Notes under the pieces: model-generated
The model's input: only the letters and a program-made list of their open reading frames with translations
What the model was told of the DNA's origin: nothing
Databases searched by the model: none
NCBI GenBank assembly: GCA_027306955.1
Contig: DAHUXX010000113.1
Coordinates: 1-10,549 of the forward strand
Source of the DNA: Acetobacteraceae bacterium
Lineage (GTDB): Bacteria; Pseudomonadota; Alphaproteobacteria; Acetobacterales; Acetobacteraceae
Reading direction: 5' to 3'
DNA length: 10,549 nucleotides
Translations under genes and position numbers: made by a program
Shown here: positions 1 through 6,991 of the stretch, piece after piece
Numbering within the stretch: the first letter of the stretch is position 1
Layout of the letters: every line of letters begins with the position of its first letter

Positions 1-369
1 CAGCGCGCCGCCGGTGACGCCGCCGGAAGCGAGGTTGGAGAGCGCGTCGCTCGCCACATTCGTGCCCGCCGTGGATTTCCACGTCACGGCACCGCGGATT
101 GGATACATCACCGAGGCCGCGAGCATCGAGGCCGCCGCGGCCTCGCTGGCCGAGGTCTCGAAATGCACGCCGAGCTCGCCGAGGATGTCCTGCGCGTCCG
201 CCAGCACGTCCATCAGGTGCGAGATCGGTGCGCCCTGGTAGCCGCCGACATACCCGACGCCCGATTGCAGCAACGCCTTGGTGACCGCGAGGATCCCTTC
301 GCCGCGGAACTGCTCCCCGTCGCCCAGCCGCAGATCCTGCACTTCGCGCGCGAAGCTACGTTCGGCCAT
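1..369 (-). CDS. Indolepyruvate ferredoxin oxidoreductase-type 2-oxoacid oxidoreductase, N-terminal part (runs off the window)
   Basis: The 123 codons from the ATG at 367-369 to the window edge are open without a stop. The protein begins MAERSFAREVQDLRLGDGE, followed by a segment around residues 24-75 with VTKALLQSGVGYVGGYQGAP, then HFETSASEAAAASML and a GAVTWKSTAGTNVASDAL stretch. This is the thiamine-pyrophosphate-binding pyrimidine domain at the start of the large IorA-like 2-oxoacid:acceptor oxidoreductases. In proteobacteria these often occur as long fused proteins, and they decarboxylate aryl- or branched-chain 2-oxoacids to acyl-CoA in the cytosol. The start is supported by a G-rich Shine-Dalgarno-like GGGGG about 7 bases upstream. 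It is divergent from the ABC transporter operon, 181 bp away. The family call is fairly sure; the substrate cannot be told from this fragment, and whether a gamma domain is fused lies outside the window. Confidence 0.85.
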   Translation of the reverse strand, partial: MAERSFAREVQDLRLGDGEQFRGEGILAVTKALLQSGVGYVGGYQGAPISHLMDVLADAQDILGELGVHFETSASEAAAASMLAASVMYPIRGAVTWKSTAGTNVASDALSNLASGGVTGGAL

Positions 370-455
370 GCGTCACCCCCATCCGATCGGGACGGATCGT
401 CCGTCGCCGCCACCCGCCCGTCAACGCGGTCGCGAAATCAGCAACCGGCACATGC

Positions 456-484
456 ATTAGGGCTTTCCCCCGTTGATATTTCAA
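456..484 (-). promoter_or_regulatory. Possible sigma70-type promoter for the iorA-like gene
   Basis: Read on the minus strand there is TTGAAA (479-484), a 17-base spacer and CCTAAT (456-461, four of six matches to TATAAT). Transcription would begin near 449, leaving a leader of about 80 bases before the ATG at 369. The -35 box is part of the near-palindrome TTGATATTTCAA (473-484), which also carries the word shared with the monooxygenase promoter. On the plus strand TTGATA (473-478) resembles a -35 box for the transporter operon, but no good -10 lies 16-18 bases beyond it. Prediction by eye only. Confidence 0.35.
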
Positions 485-550
485 GCCTAAACTATTTTCG
501 GGACGCCTGCGGCCACTGCCGCGGTCGTTGCTCCGTGGGGGGACCATAAC

Positions 551-2065
551 ATGCAAATGCCGCTCAGCCGCCGCCTGCTTCTCGCCTCCGCCGCCGGCGC
601 CACCCTGCCGCTGCCCGCACGTGCCGCCGGCAAGGAGAGCGCCACCATGGGTTGGCCCAGCGATGTCCCGGGCTGGGACCCTACGCTGCGCTTCGCGCCG
701 GATGCGCAGGGCATCTACAAGATGGTGTTCGATCAGCCGCTTACCCAGTCGCCGCACCTCCAGCTGATCGCCAACGTCGTCACGCAGTGGAAACTCGCGC
801 CGGACGGCAAGACGCTGGACCTGGAGCTGCGACCGGACGTCACCTTCCACGATGGCACGAAGATGACGAGCGAGGACATCCGCTACACTTTCTTCGAGCG
901 GGTGAAGAACGGCGAGAACCTCGACATCAGCAAGTCCTTCCGCACCCTCATCGGCGTGGACACGCCCTCGCCCACGCATGCGGTGATGCATTTCTCCCAG
1001 CCTTTCCCCACCGCCCCGGTCTGGCTCGCCTTCCTCGGCAGCTTCGTCCTGCCCAAGGAATACCTGAGCAAGGTGGGTGCGGCCGAATTCCAGAAGAAGC
1101 CGGTCGGCTCCGGCCCGTTCAAGCTCGCGGAATACGAGATCAACGCCCGCATCGTGCTTGAGCGCAACGACGAGTACTGGGGTCCGAAGCCGGCACTGCG
1201 CCGTATCACCATCGAGATCATCAAGGACCCCTCGGCACGCGTCGCCGCCATCCAGTCCGGCCAGCTCGACCTTACCGTGAACGTGCCTGTGCGCGAGGCC
1301 CAGCGTCTCGGCCATGTCGCGGGCCTCGCCTCGGAGCTCGACCCGATCACCCGCATCATCCTGCTGCAGGTACGCAACGACCGTAATTTCTCCGACGAGA
1401 ACGTCCGCCTCGCCGCGCACCACGCGATCGACAAGGTGGCCCTGTCCAAGGCGTTCTACGGTGGCGCCGCGGTGCCGCTCTCGCTGCCGGCCCCACCCGG
1501 CTCGCCTGGCTTCGTGCCCGGCTTCCACTTCGCCTACGACCCGAAGCTGGCGATGCAATTGCTCGCCAAATCCGGCTACGGCCCCAAGAACCCGATCAAG
1601 ATCGGCTTCGACACCACCAACGGCCAGTTCCCGTCGGACTACGACATGGCCCGCGCCATCGCGGCGATGTGGAAGCAGGTCGGCATCGAGGCGGACCTCA
1701 AGGTCATCGAATACGCCCAGTATTTCGAGCTGAACCGCGGCGACAAGCTGCCGGAGGCGACCCTCTACTCCTTCGACAACGCCACCGGCGACCCCGAGAT
1801 CTACGCTGGCTACCTGCTGAACCCGAAGCTGCCCTTCTCGCCCTGGAAGGACCCGGTGCTCGGCAAGCGCGTCATCGCCCAGTTCACCGTCACCAACGAG
1901 GCCGAGCGCATCGCCGGCTGGAAGAAGATCGAGGAGGACGCGGTCGACATGGGTGCCTGCATGCCGCTGCTGCAGAGCGTCATCACCCTAGTGCGCAAGA
2001 AGAACCTCGCCTACACCCGCTACGGCAACGGCTGGGTCCTCGGCCAGACCTTCCGCTGGACCTGA
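551..2065 (+). CDS. ABC transporter substrate-binding protein, SBP_bac_5 (peptide/nickel/opine) family, Tat-exported
   Basis: This 504-residue protein is the periplasmic solute receptor of the ABC importer encoded just downstream. The N-terminus has a twin-arginine signal (SRRLLLASAAG, residues 6-16) and a likely cleavage after ARA near residue 25. Family hallmarks follow: KLAPDGKTLDLELRPDVTFHDG with TSEDIRYTF, then VGSGPFKL, LERNDEYWG, IQSGQLDL, and later VRLAAHHAIDK and ALSKAFYGGAA. Length is typical of DppA/OppA/NikA-class receptors. A strong G-rich ribosome site (537-543) lies 7 bases before the ATG, which settles the start; a second ATG two codons on is less likely. It heads the operon, with 57 bp before the first permease. 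The family covers di- and oligopeptides, nickel chelates, opines, glutathione and sugars, so the ligand is not predictable from sequence alone. A Tat signal suggests a folded or cofactor-assisted export route. Confidence 0.93.
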   Translation: MQMPLSRRLLLASAAGATLPLPARAAGKESATMGWPSDVPGWDPTLRFAPDAQGIYKMVFDQPLTQSPHLQLIANVVTQWKLAPDGKTLDLELRPDVTFHDGTKMTSEDIRYTFFERVKNGENLDISKSFRTLIGVDTPSPTHAVMHFSQPFPTAPVWLAFLGSFVLPKEYLSKVGAAEFQKKPVGSGPFKLAEYEINARIVLERNDEYWGPKPALRRITIEIIKDPSARVAAIQSGQLDLTVNVPVREAQRLGHVAGLASELDPITRIILLQVRNDRNFSDENVRLAAHHAIDKVALSKAFYGGAAVPLSLPAPPGSPGFVPGFHFAYDPKLAMQLLAKSGYGPKNPIKIGFDTTNGQFPSDYDMARAIAAMWKQVGIEADLKVIEYAQYFELNRGDKLPEATLYSFDNATGDPEIYAGYLLNPKLPFSPWKDPVLGKRVIAQFTVTNEAERIAGWKKIEEDAVDMGACMPLLQSVITLVRKKNLAYTRYGNGWVLGQTFRWT

Positions 2066-2122
2066 ACGACCGCATGCGTCATGGGCGCTGACAAGTCGCC
2101 GCCGTTCGGCTAGTCCCAGGGC

Positions 2123-3127
2123 ATGCTCCGCACCCTGGCCTGGCGCGCGGCGGTGGCGCTGCCCACGCTCCTTGTCGTCTCGTCGCTCATGTTCATGGCG
2201 CTGCGCCTGCTGCCGGTGGACCCCGCGGCGATGTCCCTGCCGCCCAACGCCACCAACGCGGACATCGCGGCGATGCGCCACACCATGGGCCTCGATAAGC
2301 CGCTGCCGGTGCAATACGTGATCTGGCTCGACCAGGTGCTGCACGGCAATTTCGGCCAGTCCATCCATTTCCGCCGCTCCGTGGCCGGGCTCGTGTCCAA
2401 CGCGCTGCCGGCCACGATCGAGCTCGCCGGCAGCGCCATGGTCATCGCCTTCATCCTCGGTGTCGGCGGCGGGCTGCTGCTCTTCGCGCTCCAGGGCCGG
2501 CGCTCGGAACTGGCGCTGGAGACGGCGACGACGCTCGCCATGTCGCTGCCGGAGTTCCTTTGGGGCCTGCTGTTCATCTTCGTCTTCGGCGTGGCGCTTA
2601 ACTGGCTGCCTTTCACCGGTCGCCTCGCGCCCAATCTGCCGCAGCCGTCCGGCACCGGCTTCCTGCTCATCGACTCGCTGCGCGCTGGAAGGCTCGACAT
2701 CTTCTGGAGCGCGCTGCTGCACCTGATCCTGCCCGCTTCCGCCCTTGGCATCGCCTTCGCGCCGCCCATCGCTCGGGTATTGCGCGCCTCGCTGCTCGCC
2801 ACCTGGGAACAGGACTACATCCGCCAGGCCCGCCTGCGCGGCGTCTCGGAAACCCGCCTCCTGCTTGCCCACGCGCTGCGCAACGCGGCGCTGCCGAGCC
2901 TGACCATGGTCGGCGTGCAGTTTGGCTTCCTGTTCGGCGGCTCGCTGTTGATCGAGGTGATCTTCGCCGACCCCGGCATCGGCAACCTGATGGTGGACGC
3001 GGTGCGCAACGCCGACCTGCCGGTGATCCAGGCGGTCGGCCTCACCTATTGCGTCGTGGTGCTGGTCATCAACGCCGTGGTGGACGCGCTCTACATGGTG
3101 CTCGACCCCAGGCTGCGGCGCGCGTGA
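2123..3127 (+). CDS. ABC transporter permease, DppB/OppB-like
   Basis: This is the first of the two inner-membrane permeases (334 residues). It opens with a membrane helix at about 10-30 and a periplasmic segment containing MGLDKPLPVQYVIWL and HGNFGQSI, both typical of DppB-type proteins. Further hydrophobic helices lie at about 100-122, 134-156, 195-217, 258-282 and 302-325. The cytoplasmic EAA loop that docks on the ATPase is clear at about 231-258 (DYIRQARLRGVSETRLLLAH, then ALRNAALP). The C-terminus ends in VLDPRLRRA, also family-typical. An in-frame TAG at 2111-2113 rules out an upstream start; the Shine-Dalgarno is weak (CCAGGG). Its stop overlaps the start of the next permease in a GTGA, implying translational coupling. 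It would form a heterodimer with the next gene product. Confidence 0.93.
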   Translation: MLRTLAWRAAVALPTLLVVSSLMFMALRLLPVDPAAMSLPPNATNADIAAMRHTMGLDKPLPVQYVIWLDQVLHGNFGQSIHFRRSVAGLVSNALPATIELAGSAMVIAFILGVGGGLLLFALQGRRSELALETATTLAMSLPEFLWGLLFIFVFGVALNWLPFTGRLAPNLPQPSGTGFLLIDSLRAGRLDIFWSALLHLILPASALGIAFAPPIARVLRASLLATWEQDYIRQARLRGVSETRLLLAHALRNAALPSLTMVGVQFGFLFGGSLLIEVIFADPGIGNLMVDAVRNADLPVIQAVGLTYCVVVLVINAVVDALYMVLDPRLRRA

Positions 3128-3960
3128 GCAAGCTCCTGCATCCCCGTTTCGTCATCGGCACGTCGCTCGTGCTCGCGGTGCTGCTGGCGGCGATCTTCGC
3201 CCCGCTGCTCGCGCCCTACAACCCGGCGCATCAGGACCTGCTTGCTACCCTCGCCCCGGCGGCCTGGCAGCACGGCGGCAGCGTGGCGCACCTGCTCGGC
3301 ACCGACAGCCTGGGCCGCGACGTGCTCTCCCGCCTCATCTACGGCGCGCGCGCCGCGATGCTGGTCGCCGTCGCCGCTGCCACCGGTGCTGCGCTGATCG
3401 GCTCGCTGCTCGCCCTCGCCGGCGGTTATCTCGGCGGCTGGGTCGACTGGTCCATCGGCAGGGCCGTGGATGTCTGGATGTCCTTCCCGCCCGTGATCCT
3501 CTCGCTGATCCTGATGACGGGGCTGGGCACCGGCCTGTTCAACGTCATCCTCGCCATCGTCCTGGTGGATTGGACGCGGTTCTGCCGCGTGCTGCGCGCC
3601 GAGGTGCTCGTCGTCACACATCGCGACCATGTCGCGGCTGCTCGGCTGCTCGGCTTCTCGCATCTGCGCACCGTGCTGCTCGAGGTTCTGCCCGCGGTGT
3701 TGCCGCTGCTTTTCACTCTGTTCGCCCTCGAAATGGGTATCGCCGTCGTCGTGGAGGCTATTCTTTCCTTCGTCGGCCTCGGCGTCGGCGCCAACCAGAT
3801 CGCCTGGGGCCAGATGATCGCCGACGGCCGCCAGGCGGTGTTCGAGGCGCCGTGGAACCTGCTTGCGCCGGTGCTGGCCATCTTCGCCACCGTTGCCGGC
3901 TGCAATCTCGCGGGCGACGGGCTGCGCCGCGCGCTCGACCTCGACACCACCCGCGCATGA
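3124..3960 (+). CDS. ABC transporter permease, DppC/OppC-like (GTG start)
   Basis: Second inner-membrane permease, 278 residues from the GTG at 3124. I prefer this start because it overlaps the preceding TGA as GTGA and places the first residues SKLLHPRFVIG directly before the first membrane helix (about 10-30). Starts further upstream in the same frame would lie inside the previous gene. Family hallmarks are HLLGTDSLGRDVLSRLIYGAR (residues 56-76), the cytoplasmic EAA loop at about 168-190 (DHVAAARLLGFSHLRTVLLE), and the late segment EAILSFVGLG with WGQMI. This is the usual DppC layout, with a short soluble segment between the first helix and the core permease domain. It ends in an ATGA overlap with the ATPase gene. 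Confidence 0.93.
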   Translation: MSKLLHPRFVIGTSLVLAVLLAAIFAPLLAPYNPAHQDLLATLAPAAWQHGGSVAHLLGTDSLGRDVLSRLIYGARAAMLVAVAAATGAALIGSLLALAGGYLGGWVDWSIGRAVDVWMSFPPVILSLILMTGLGTGLFNVILAIVLVDWTRFCRVLRAEVLVVTHRDHVAAARLLGFSHLRTVLLEVLPAVLPLLFTLFALEMGIAVVVEAILSFVGLGVGANQIAWGQMIADGRQAVFEAPWNLLAPVLAIFATVAGCNLAGDGLRRALDLDTTRA

Positions 3961-5795
3961 GCCTGCTCACGGTCGAGAACCTGACGGTCACCGCGCGTGT
4001 CGGGCAGGGGGGGGTGGCCCGTCTCGCCCCGGTGCTGCGTGGCGTCGGCCTGGCTCTCGACAAGGGCGAGGTGCTCGGCATCGTGGGCGAGTCCGGCGCC
4101 GGCAAGTCCATGCTCGGCCGCGCCATCGCCGGCTACCTGCCGCCGGGCTTCTCGGTCGCCGGCGGTCGGGTGGATTTCAACCGCCGCAACCTCCTCGCCA
4201 TCACGGCCGAGGCGCGCCGCGCGATGCTCGGCCGCGAGATCGCCTTCATCCCGCAGGAGCCGCTCTCCGCCCTCAACCCGGTCCGCACCGTCTTCTCGCA
4301 ACTGGGCGAGCACTACACCCATCTCGGCATCCCCCGCCGCGAGCACCGCGCCAGGGCCATCGAAGCGCTGGCCGAGGTGCAGCTCCCGGACCCCGAGAGC
4401 CTGCTCCGCCGTTTCCCGCACCAGCTTTCGGGCGGCATGTGCCAGCGCGTGCTCATTGCCATGGCCTTCGCATCGCGCCCGCGCCTCATCGTCGCCGACG
4501 AGCCGACCACGGCACTCGACGTCTCGGTGCAGGCCCGGATCCTGGAGCTGATGGCCGCCTTGCAGCGTCGCGCCGGCACCGCGGTGCTGTTCATCACCCA
4601 CGACCTGCGCCTGGCTGCCGGTATCTGTGACCGGCTGGCGGTGCTCTACGCCGGCGCGGTGGTGGAGGAGGGCGGCGCCGCCTCCGTTCTGTCCCGCCCG
4701 CTGCACCCCTACACGCGCGCGCTGGAACTCGCGAATCCGGCGCTTTCCGCGCGGCGCGGCCTCATGGTGCTGCCGGACCACATGCCGGGTCTCGCTGCGC
4801 TGGCCGAGGCCACCGGCTGCCGCTTTGCGCCGCGCTGCCCGGTGCGTAGCCACGGCTGCGCCGAGCGCGAGATCCCCCTCATCGGCGACGACCGCCGCGT
4901 CGCCTGCCAGTACCCGGAGCGCACGCTCGGTATCACCCCCTCCGCCCCGGCGCCGCCGCACCGCGCCGGCACCGGTGAGGCACTGCTGAGCGTGGAAGGC
5001 CTCGGCCGGCGTTTCCGCGTCGGCGGCATGTTCCGTCGCCACGGCGTCACCGCGCTGGAGGACGCCTCCTTCACCCTGCGCGAGGGCGAGTTCCTCGGCG
5101 TCGTCGGCGAGAGCGGCAGCGGCAAATCCACCCTCGCGCGCCTCATCGTGGGCCTCGACCGCCCGACCACGGGCCGCATCATTCTGGCCGGCGCCGACGT
5201 CACCAAGGGCGATGCCGCCGCGCGCCAGATCCGCCTGGCCAACCTGCAGATGGTGTTCCAGAATCCGAGCTCGGCGCTCAACCCGCGCCGCCGCGTCGGC
5301 TCCATCGTCGCACAGGCGCTGGAGGCGGCGCATCGGCCCACGGTGGAGCGCGAGGCCGTGGCCGCGGAGCTGATGCGCGCCATGGGGCTCGACCCCGCGC
5401 TTGTCTCGCGCCTGCCCGCCCAGCTCTCGGGCGGTCAGCGCCAGCGCGTCAACATCGCCCGTGCCCTCGCCGCCCGACCGCGCCTCCTGGTCGCCGACGA
5501 GATCGTTTCGGGACTCGACGTTTCGATCCAGGCACAGCTTCTGGCACTCCTCGCGCGGTTGCGTGCCGGCGGCATCGCGCTCGTGTTCATCTCGCACGAC
5601 CTCGCCGTCGTGCGCCATCTCTGCGATCGCGTCATCGTCATGCAGCAGGGCCGCATCGTCGAGCAGGGCGAGACGGAGCGCGTCTTCGCCTCCCCCCAGG
5701 CCGACTACACGCGCGAGCTGCTTGCTGCCGCCCCCCCCGATATCGGCGCCCCGGCGCCGACTAGGCTGCTCGCCATCCCGCCTCCTGCAGGATAG
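3957..5795 (+). CDS. Fused two-domain ABC transporter ATPase (DppD-DppF in one chain)
   Basis: Energises the importer from the cytoplasmic face. The 612-residue chain holds two complete nucleotide-binding domains. Domain 1 has Walker A GESGAGKS (44-51), Q-loop Q100, signature LSGGM (157-161), Walker B LIVADE (177-182) and H-loop H215. It is followed by the DppD-type tail with PLHPYTRAL and four cysteines (288, 294, 301, 317) in the spacing known to be conserved in OppD/DppD proteins. Domain 2 has Walker A GESGSGKST (384-392), Q435, LSGGQ (490-494), Walker B LLVADE (510-515) and H547, but no cysteine tail. The ATG at 3957 overlaps the permease stop as ATGA. Both domains look catalytically intact. 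A run of eight G (4007-4014) and one of eight C (5731-5738) lie inside the gene. The last 35 bases overlap the convergent monooxygenase gene. Confidence 0.94.
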   Translation: MSLLTVENLTVTARVGQGGVARLAPVLRGVGLALDKGEVLGIVGESGAGKSMLGRAIAGYLPPGFSVAGGRVDFNRRNLLAITAEARRAMLGREIAFIPQEPLSALNPVRTVFSQLGEHYTHLGIPRREHRARAIEALAEVQLPDPESLLRRFPHQLSGGMCQRVLIAMAFASRPRLIVADEPTTALDVSVQARILELMAALQRRAGTAVLFITHDLRLAAGICDRLAVLYAGAVVEEGGAASVLSRPLHPYTRALELANPALSARRGLMVLPDHMPGLAALAEATGCRFAPRCPVRSHGCAEREIPLIGDDRRVACQYPERTLGITPSAPAPPHRAGTGEALLSVEGLGRRFRVGGMFRRHGVTALEDASFTLREGEFLGVVGESGSGKSTLARLIVGLDRPTTGRIILAGADVTKGDAAARQIRLANLQMVFQNPSSALNPRRRVGSIVAQALEAAHRPTVEREAVAAELMRAMGLDPALVSRLPAQLSGGQRQRVNIARALAARPRLLVADEIVSGLDVSIQAQLLALLARLRAGGIALVFISHDLAVVRHLCDRVIVMQQGRIVEQGETERVFASPQADYTRELLAAAPPDIGAPAPTRLLAIPPPAG

Positions 5796-6849
5796 GCAGC
5801 ACCTGCGCAATGAAGGCGGGCAGCTCGTTCTCGTAGTTGACGAAGCTGATCGTCGTGCCGGCGAATCCGGCCTCCGCCAGCCGGATCATCTCCTCGGCGA
5901 TGTGCCACGCCGTACCGACAACCGGGTAGGTGCCGGCGCCGCCCGCGAAGCGCTTCCTGTGCAGGCGGTACGCCTCGGCCTCGTGGGAGCCGGAGAACTT
6001 TTCCTTGGCCCCCATGTAGTGGTCGACACTCACCGTGTCTTCCATCTCGACAGCGTAATGTTCGTAGTACGCCTCCGCCTCCGCCTGCGTGGGCCGGCAG
6101 ACCACGTGGCAGGTCGCGAGCACGCCCACCTCGCGCCCCGCCTTTGCAGCACGGGATTTGATATCGGCGATCTGCTCACACCCCTTTGGGACGTCGACGA
6201 AGCTGGTCAGCAGGCAGTCCGCTGCCCTGGCCGCGAAATCCCGCCCCGGAGGCGAGAAGGCGGCATTGACCGTGAGCGGCCGCGGCCGCTGCACCGGCAG
6301 CGGTTTGCCCGAGACGTTCTTGATATCGTAGAATTTGCCCGAGAAATCGAACCCCGCCTCACCGGCATGGATGCGCGAGACGATCTCGAACCACTCATGC
6401 CCCTGCGCATAACGGTCCTCGATCAGGGGCAGCCCGAACATCCCGAATTCCTCCGGGTTCCAGCCGCAGACGATGTTCAGCCCCGCGCGCCCGTGCGACT
6501 GGTGGTCGATCGTCGCCATGGCCTTCGCCGCGAACACCGGGTGCACCATCGGCACGTGCACGGTGGAGAACAAAGTGATGCGCTCGGTGATGGCTGCGAG
6601 CCCGGCGGCGAAGGTCAGCGTCTCGTAGCTGAGTTCGCGCGAGTTCATCTCGCCACCGAAACCTTTCCAGCGCGCGATCGGCAGGAAGAAGTCGAGCCCT
6701 GCCTGGTCCGCCATCCGCGCCACTCGCGCGAGCCCGTCCCAGCTCGCCGGCCAGCGTTCCGGCACGCGCGTCAGCGTGAGGCCGCCGTCGGCATTGGCGG
6801 AAAACACACCGATCTTGAAGCGGTTGGCGTTCCACGACGGATGGTTCAT
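5761..6849 (-). CDS. LLM-class flavin-dependent monooxygenase (group C, RutA/SsuD-like)
   Basis: A luciferase-like TIM-barrel oxidoreductase of 362 residues. Such enzymes use reduced FMN from a separate reductase, plus O2, to hydroxylate or cleave C-N, C-S or ring bonds in small organic molecules in the cytosol. Visible family features are the opening FKIGVFSANADGG, LDFFLPIARWKGFGG (52-66), the barrel core LTFAAGLAAITERITLFSTV (78-97), MATIDHQSHGRAGLNIVCGW (111-130) with NPEEF after it, and late TYPVVGTAWHIAEEM (307-321). The start is the ATG at 6847-6849, preceded by GGGAGGA about 8 bases upstream. Longer in-frame forms need a TTG start and would read through a leader hairpin. No FMN reductase is seen in the window. 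It lies downstream of osmC on the same strand but behind its own likely promoter. The substrate is unknown: RutA-like residues are recognisable, but the local rut genes are absent. Confidence 0.9.
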   Translation of the reverse strand: MNHPSWNANRFKIGVFSANADGGLTLTRVPERWPASWDGLARVARMADQAGLDFFLPIARWKGFGGEMNSRELSYETLTFAAGLAAITERITLFSTVHVPMVHPVFAAKAMATIDHQSHGRAGLNIVCGWNPEEFGMFGLPLIEDRYAQGHEWFEIVSRIHAGEAGFDFSGKFYDIKNVSGKPLPVQRPRPLTVNAAFSPPGRDFAARAADCLLTSFVDVPKGCEQIADIKSRAAKAGREVGVLATCHVVCRPTQAEAEAYYEHYAVEMEDTVSVDHYMGAKEKFSGSHEAEAYRLHRKRFAGGAGTYPVVGTAWHIAEEMIRLAEAGFAGTTISFVNYENELPAFIAQVLPILQEAGWRAA

Positions 6850-6867
6850 ACGCGGTTCCTCCCAGGC

Positions 6868-6907
6868 GACGCTCGGCGTCGTCGCAGACAACGATGCGCG
6901 CCGAGTC
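6868..6907 (-). other. Stem-loop in the leader of the monooxygenase mRNA
   Basis: A perfect 7-bp inverted repeat, CTCGGCG at 6872-6878 and CGCCGAG at 6899-6905, is extended outward by GA/TC across one bulged base and inward, after a small internal loop, by TCGT/ACGA (6879-6882 with 6891-6894). It sits between the predicted promoter and the ribosome-binding site, 19 bases before the start codon. It could stabilise the message or modulate translation. In GC-rich DNA such stems arise by chance fairly often, so function is unproven. Confidence 0.4.
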
Positions 6908-6920
6908 TCGCACTGGCGGC

Positions 6921-6944
6921 AGATATTTCAACTATAAAATATCT
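6921..6944 (-). promoter_or_regulatory. AT-rich inverted-repeat operator over a -10 box, monooxygenase promoter
   Basis: Perfect 8-bp arms, AGATATTT (6921-6928) and AAATATCT (6937-6944), flank an 8-base spacer. The minus strand of 6931-6936, within the spacer, reads TATAGT, five of six matches to the sigma70 -10 box; no convincing -35 lies upstream. Transcription would start near 6924, giving a leader of about 75 bases. This AT-rich patch stands out in otherwise GC-rich DNA. A dimeric regulator bound here would block RNA polymerase. The neighbouring GntR protein is one candidate, but its own operator candidate has a different sequence. Confidence 0.5.
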
Positions 6945-6956
6945 CGACCCTGCCGG

Positions 6957-6980
6957 TCCGCTTTGAGACCATCCGCTTTG
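6957..6980. repeat. Direct repeat TCCGCTTTG x2, 15-base period
   Basis: The 9-base word TCCGCTTTG occurs at 6957-6965 and again at 6972-6980, between the osmC stop and the monooxygenase promoter. The spacing, about one and a half helical turns, is unusual for a tandem operator. It may be chance or a remnant duplication. Confidence 0.4.
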
Positions 6981-6990
6981 CCCGGAGCGG
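6973..6990 (-). terminator. Weak terminator-like hairpin after osmC
   Basis: CCGCT (6973-6977) can pair with AGCGG (6986-6990) across an 8-base loop, directly downstream of the osmC stop. No U-rich tract follows on the minus strand, so it is not a classic rho-independent terminator. It may only mark the 3' end of the message. Confidence 0.25.
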
Positions 6991-6991
6991 G

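Noticed and set aside
383..405. GATCGG/GGATCG and GGAC/GTCC repeats upstream of the iorA-like gene
   Set aside because: Arms of only 4-6 bases in GC-rich sequence; no better than chance.
356..1558. A 400-codon minus-strand frame opposite the binding-protein gene
   Set aside because: Antisense shadow of a clear SBP_bac_5 gene; its sequence shows no recognisable domain.
551..2065. Naming the binding protein NikA or DppA
   Set aside because: The ligand-defining residues cannot be assigned by eye and the family is functionally mixed, so no gene symbol is given.
3049..3123. Upstream start for the second permease
   Set aside because: It would lie inside the first permease gene; the GTGA overlap gives a family-typical N-terminus.
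3426..5810. A 794-codon open frame on the minus strand opposite the permease and ATPase genes
   Set aside because: It mirrors a gene with clear ABC motifs, its translation is low-complexity Arg/Gly/Ala/Glu-rich with no domain, and such shadows are common in GC-rich DNA.
5401..6966. A 521-codon plus-strand frame running from the ATPase gene across the monooxygenase
   Set aside because: It lies out of frame with the ATPase and antisense to a well-recognised enzyme; no family features and no credible start.
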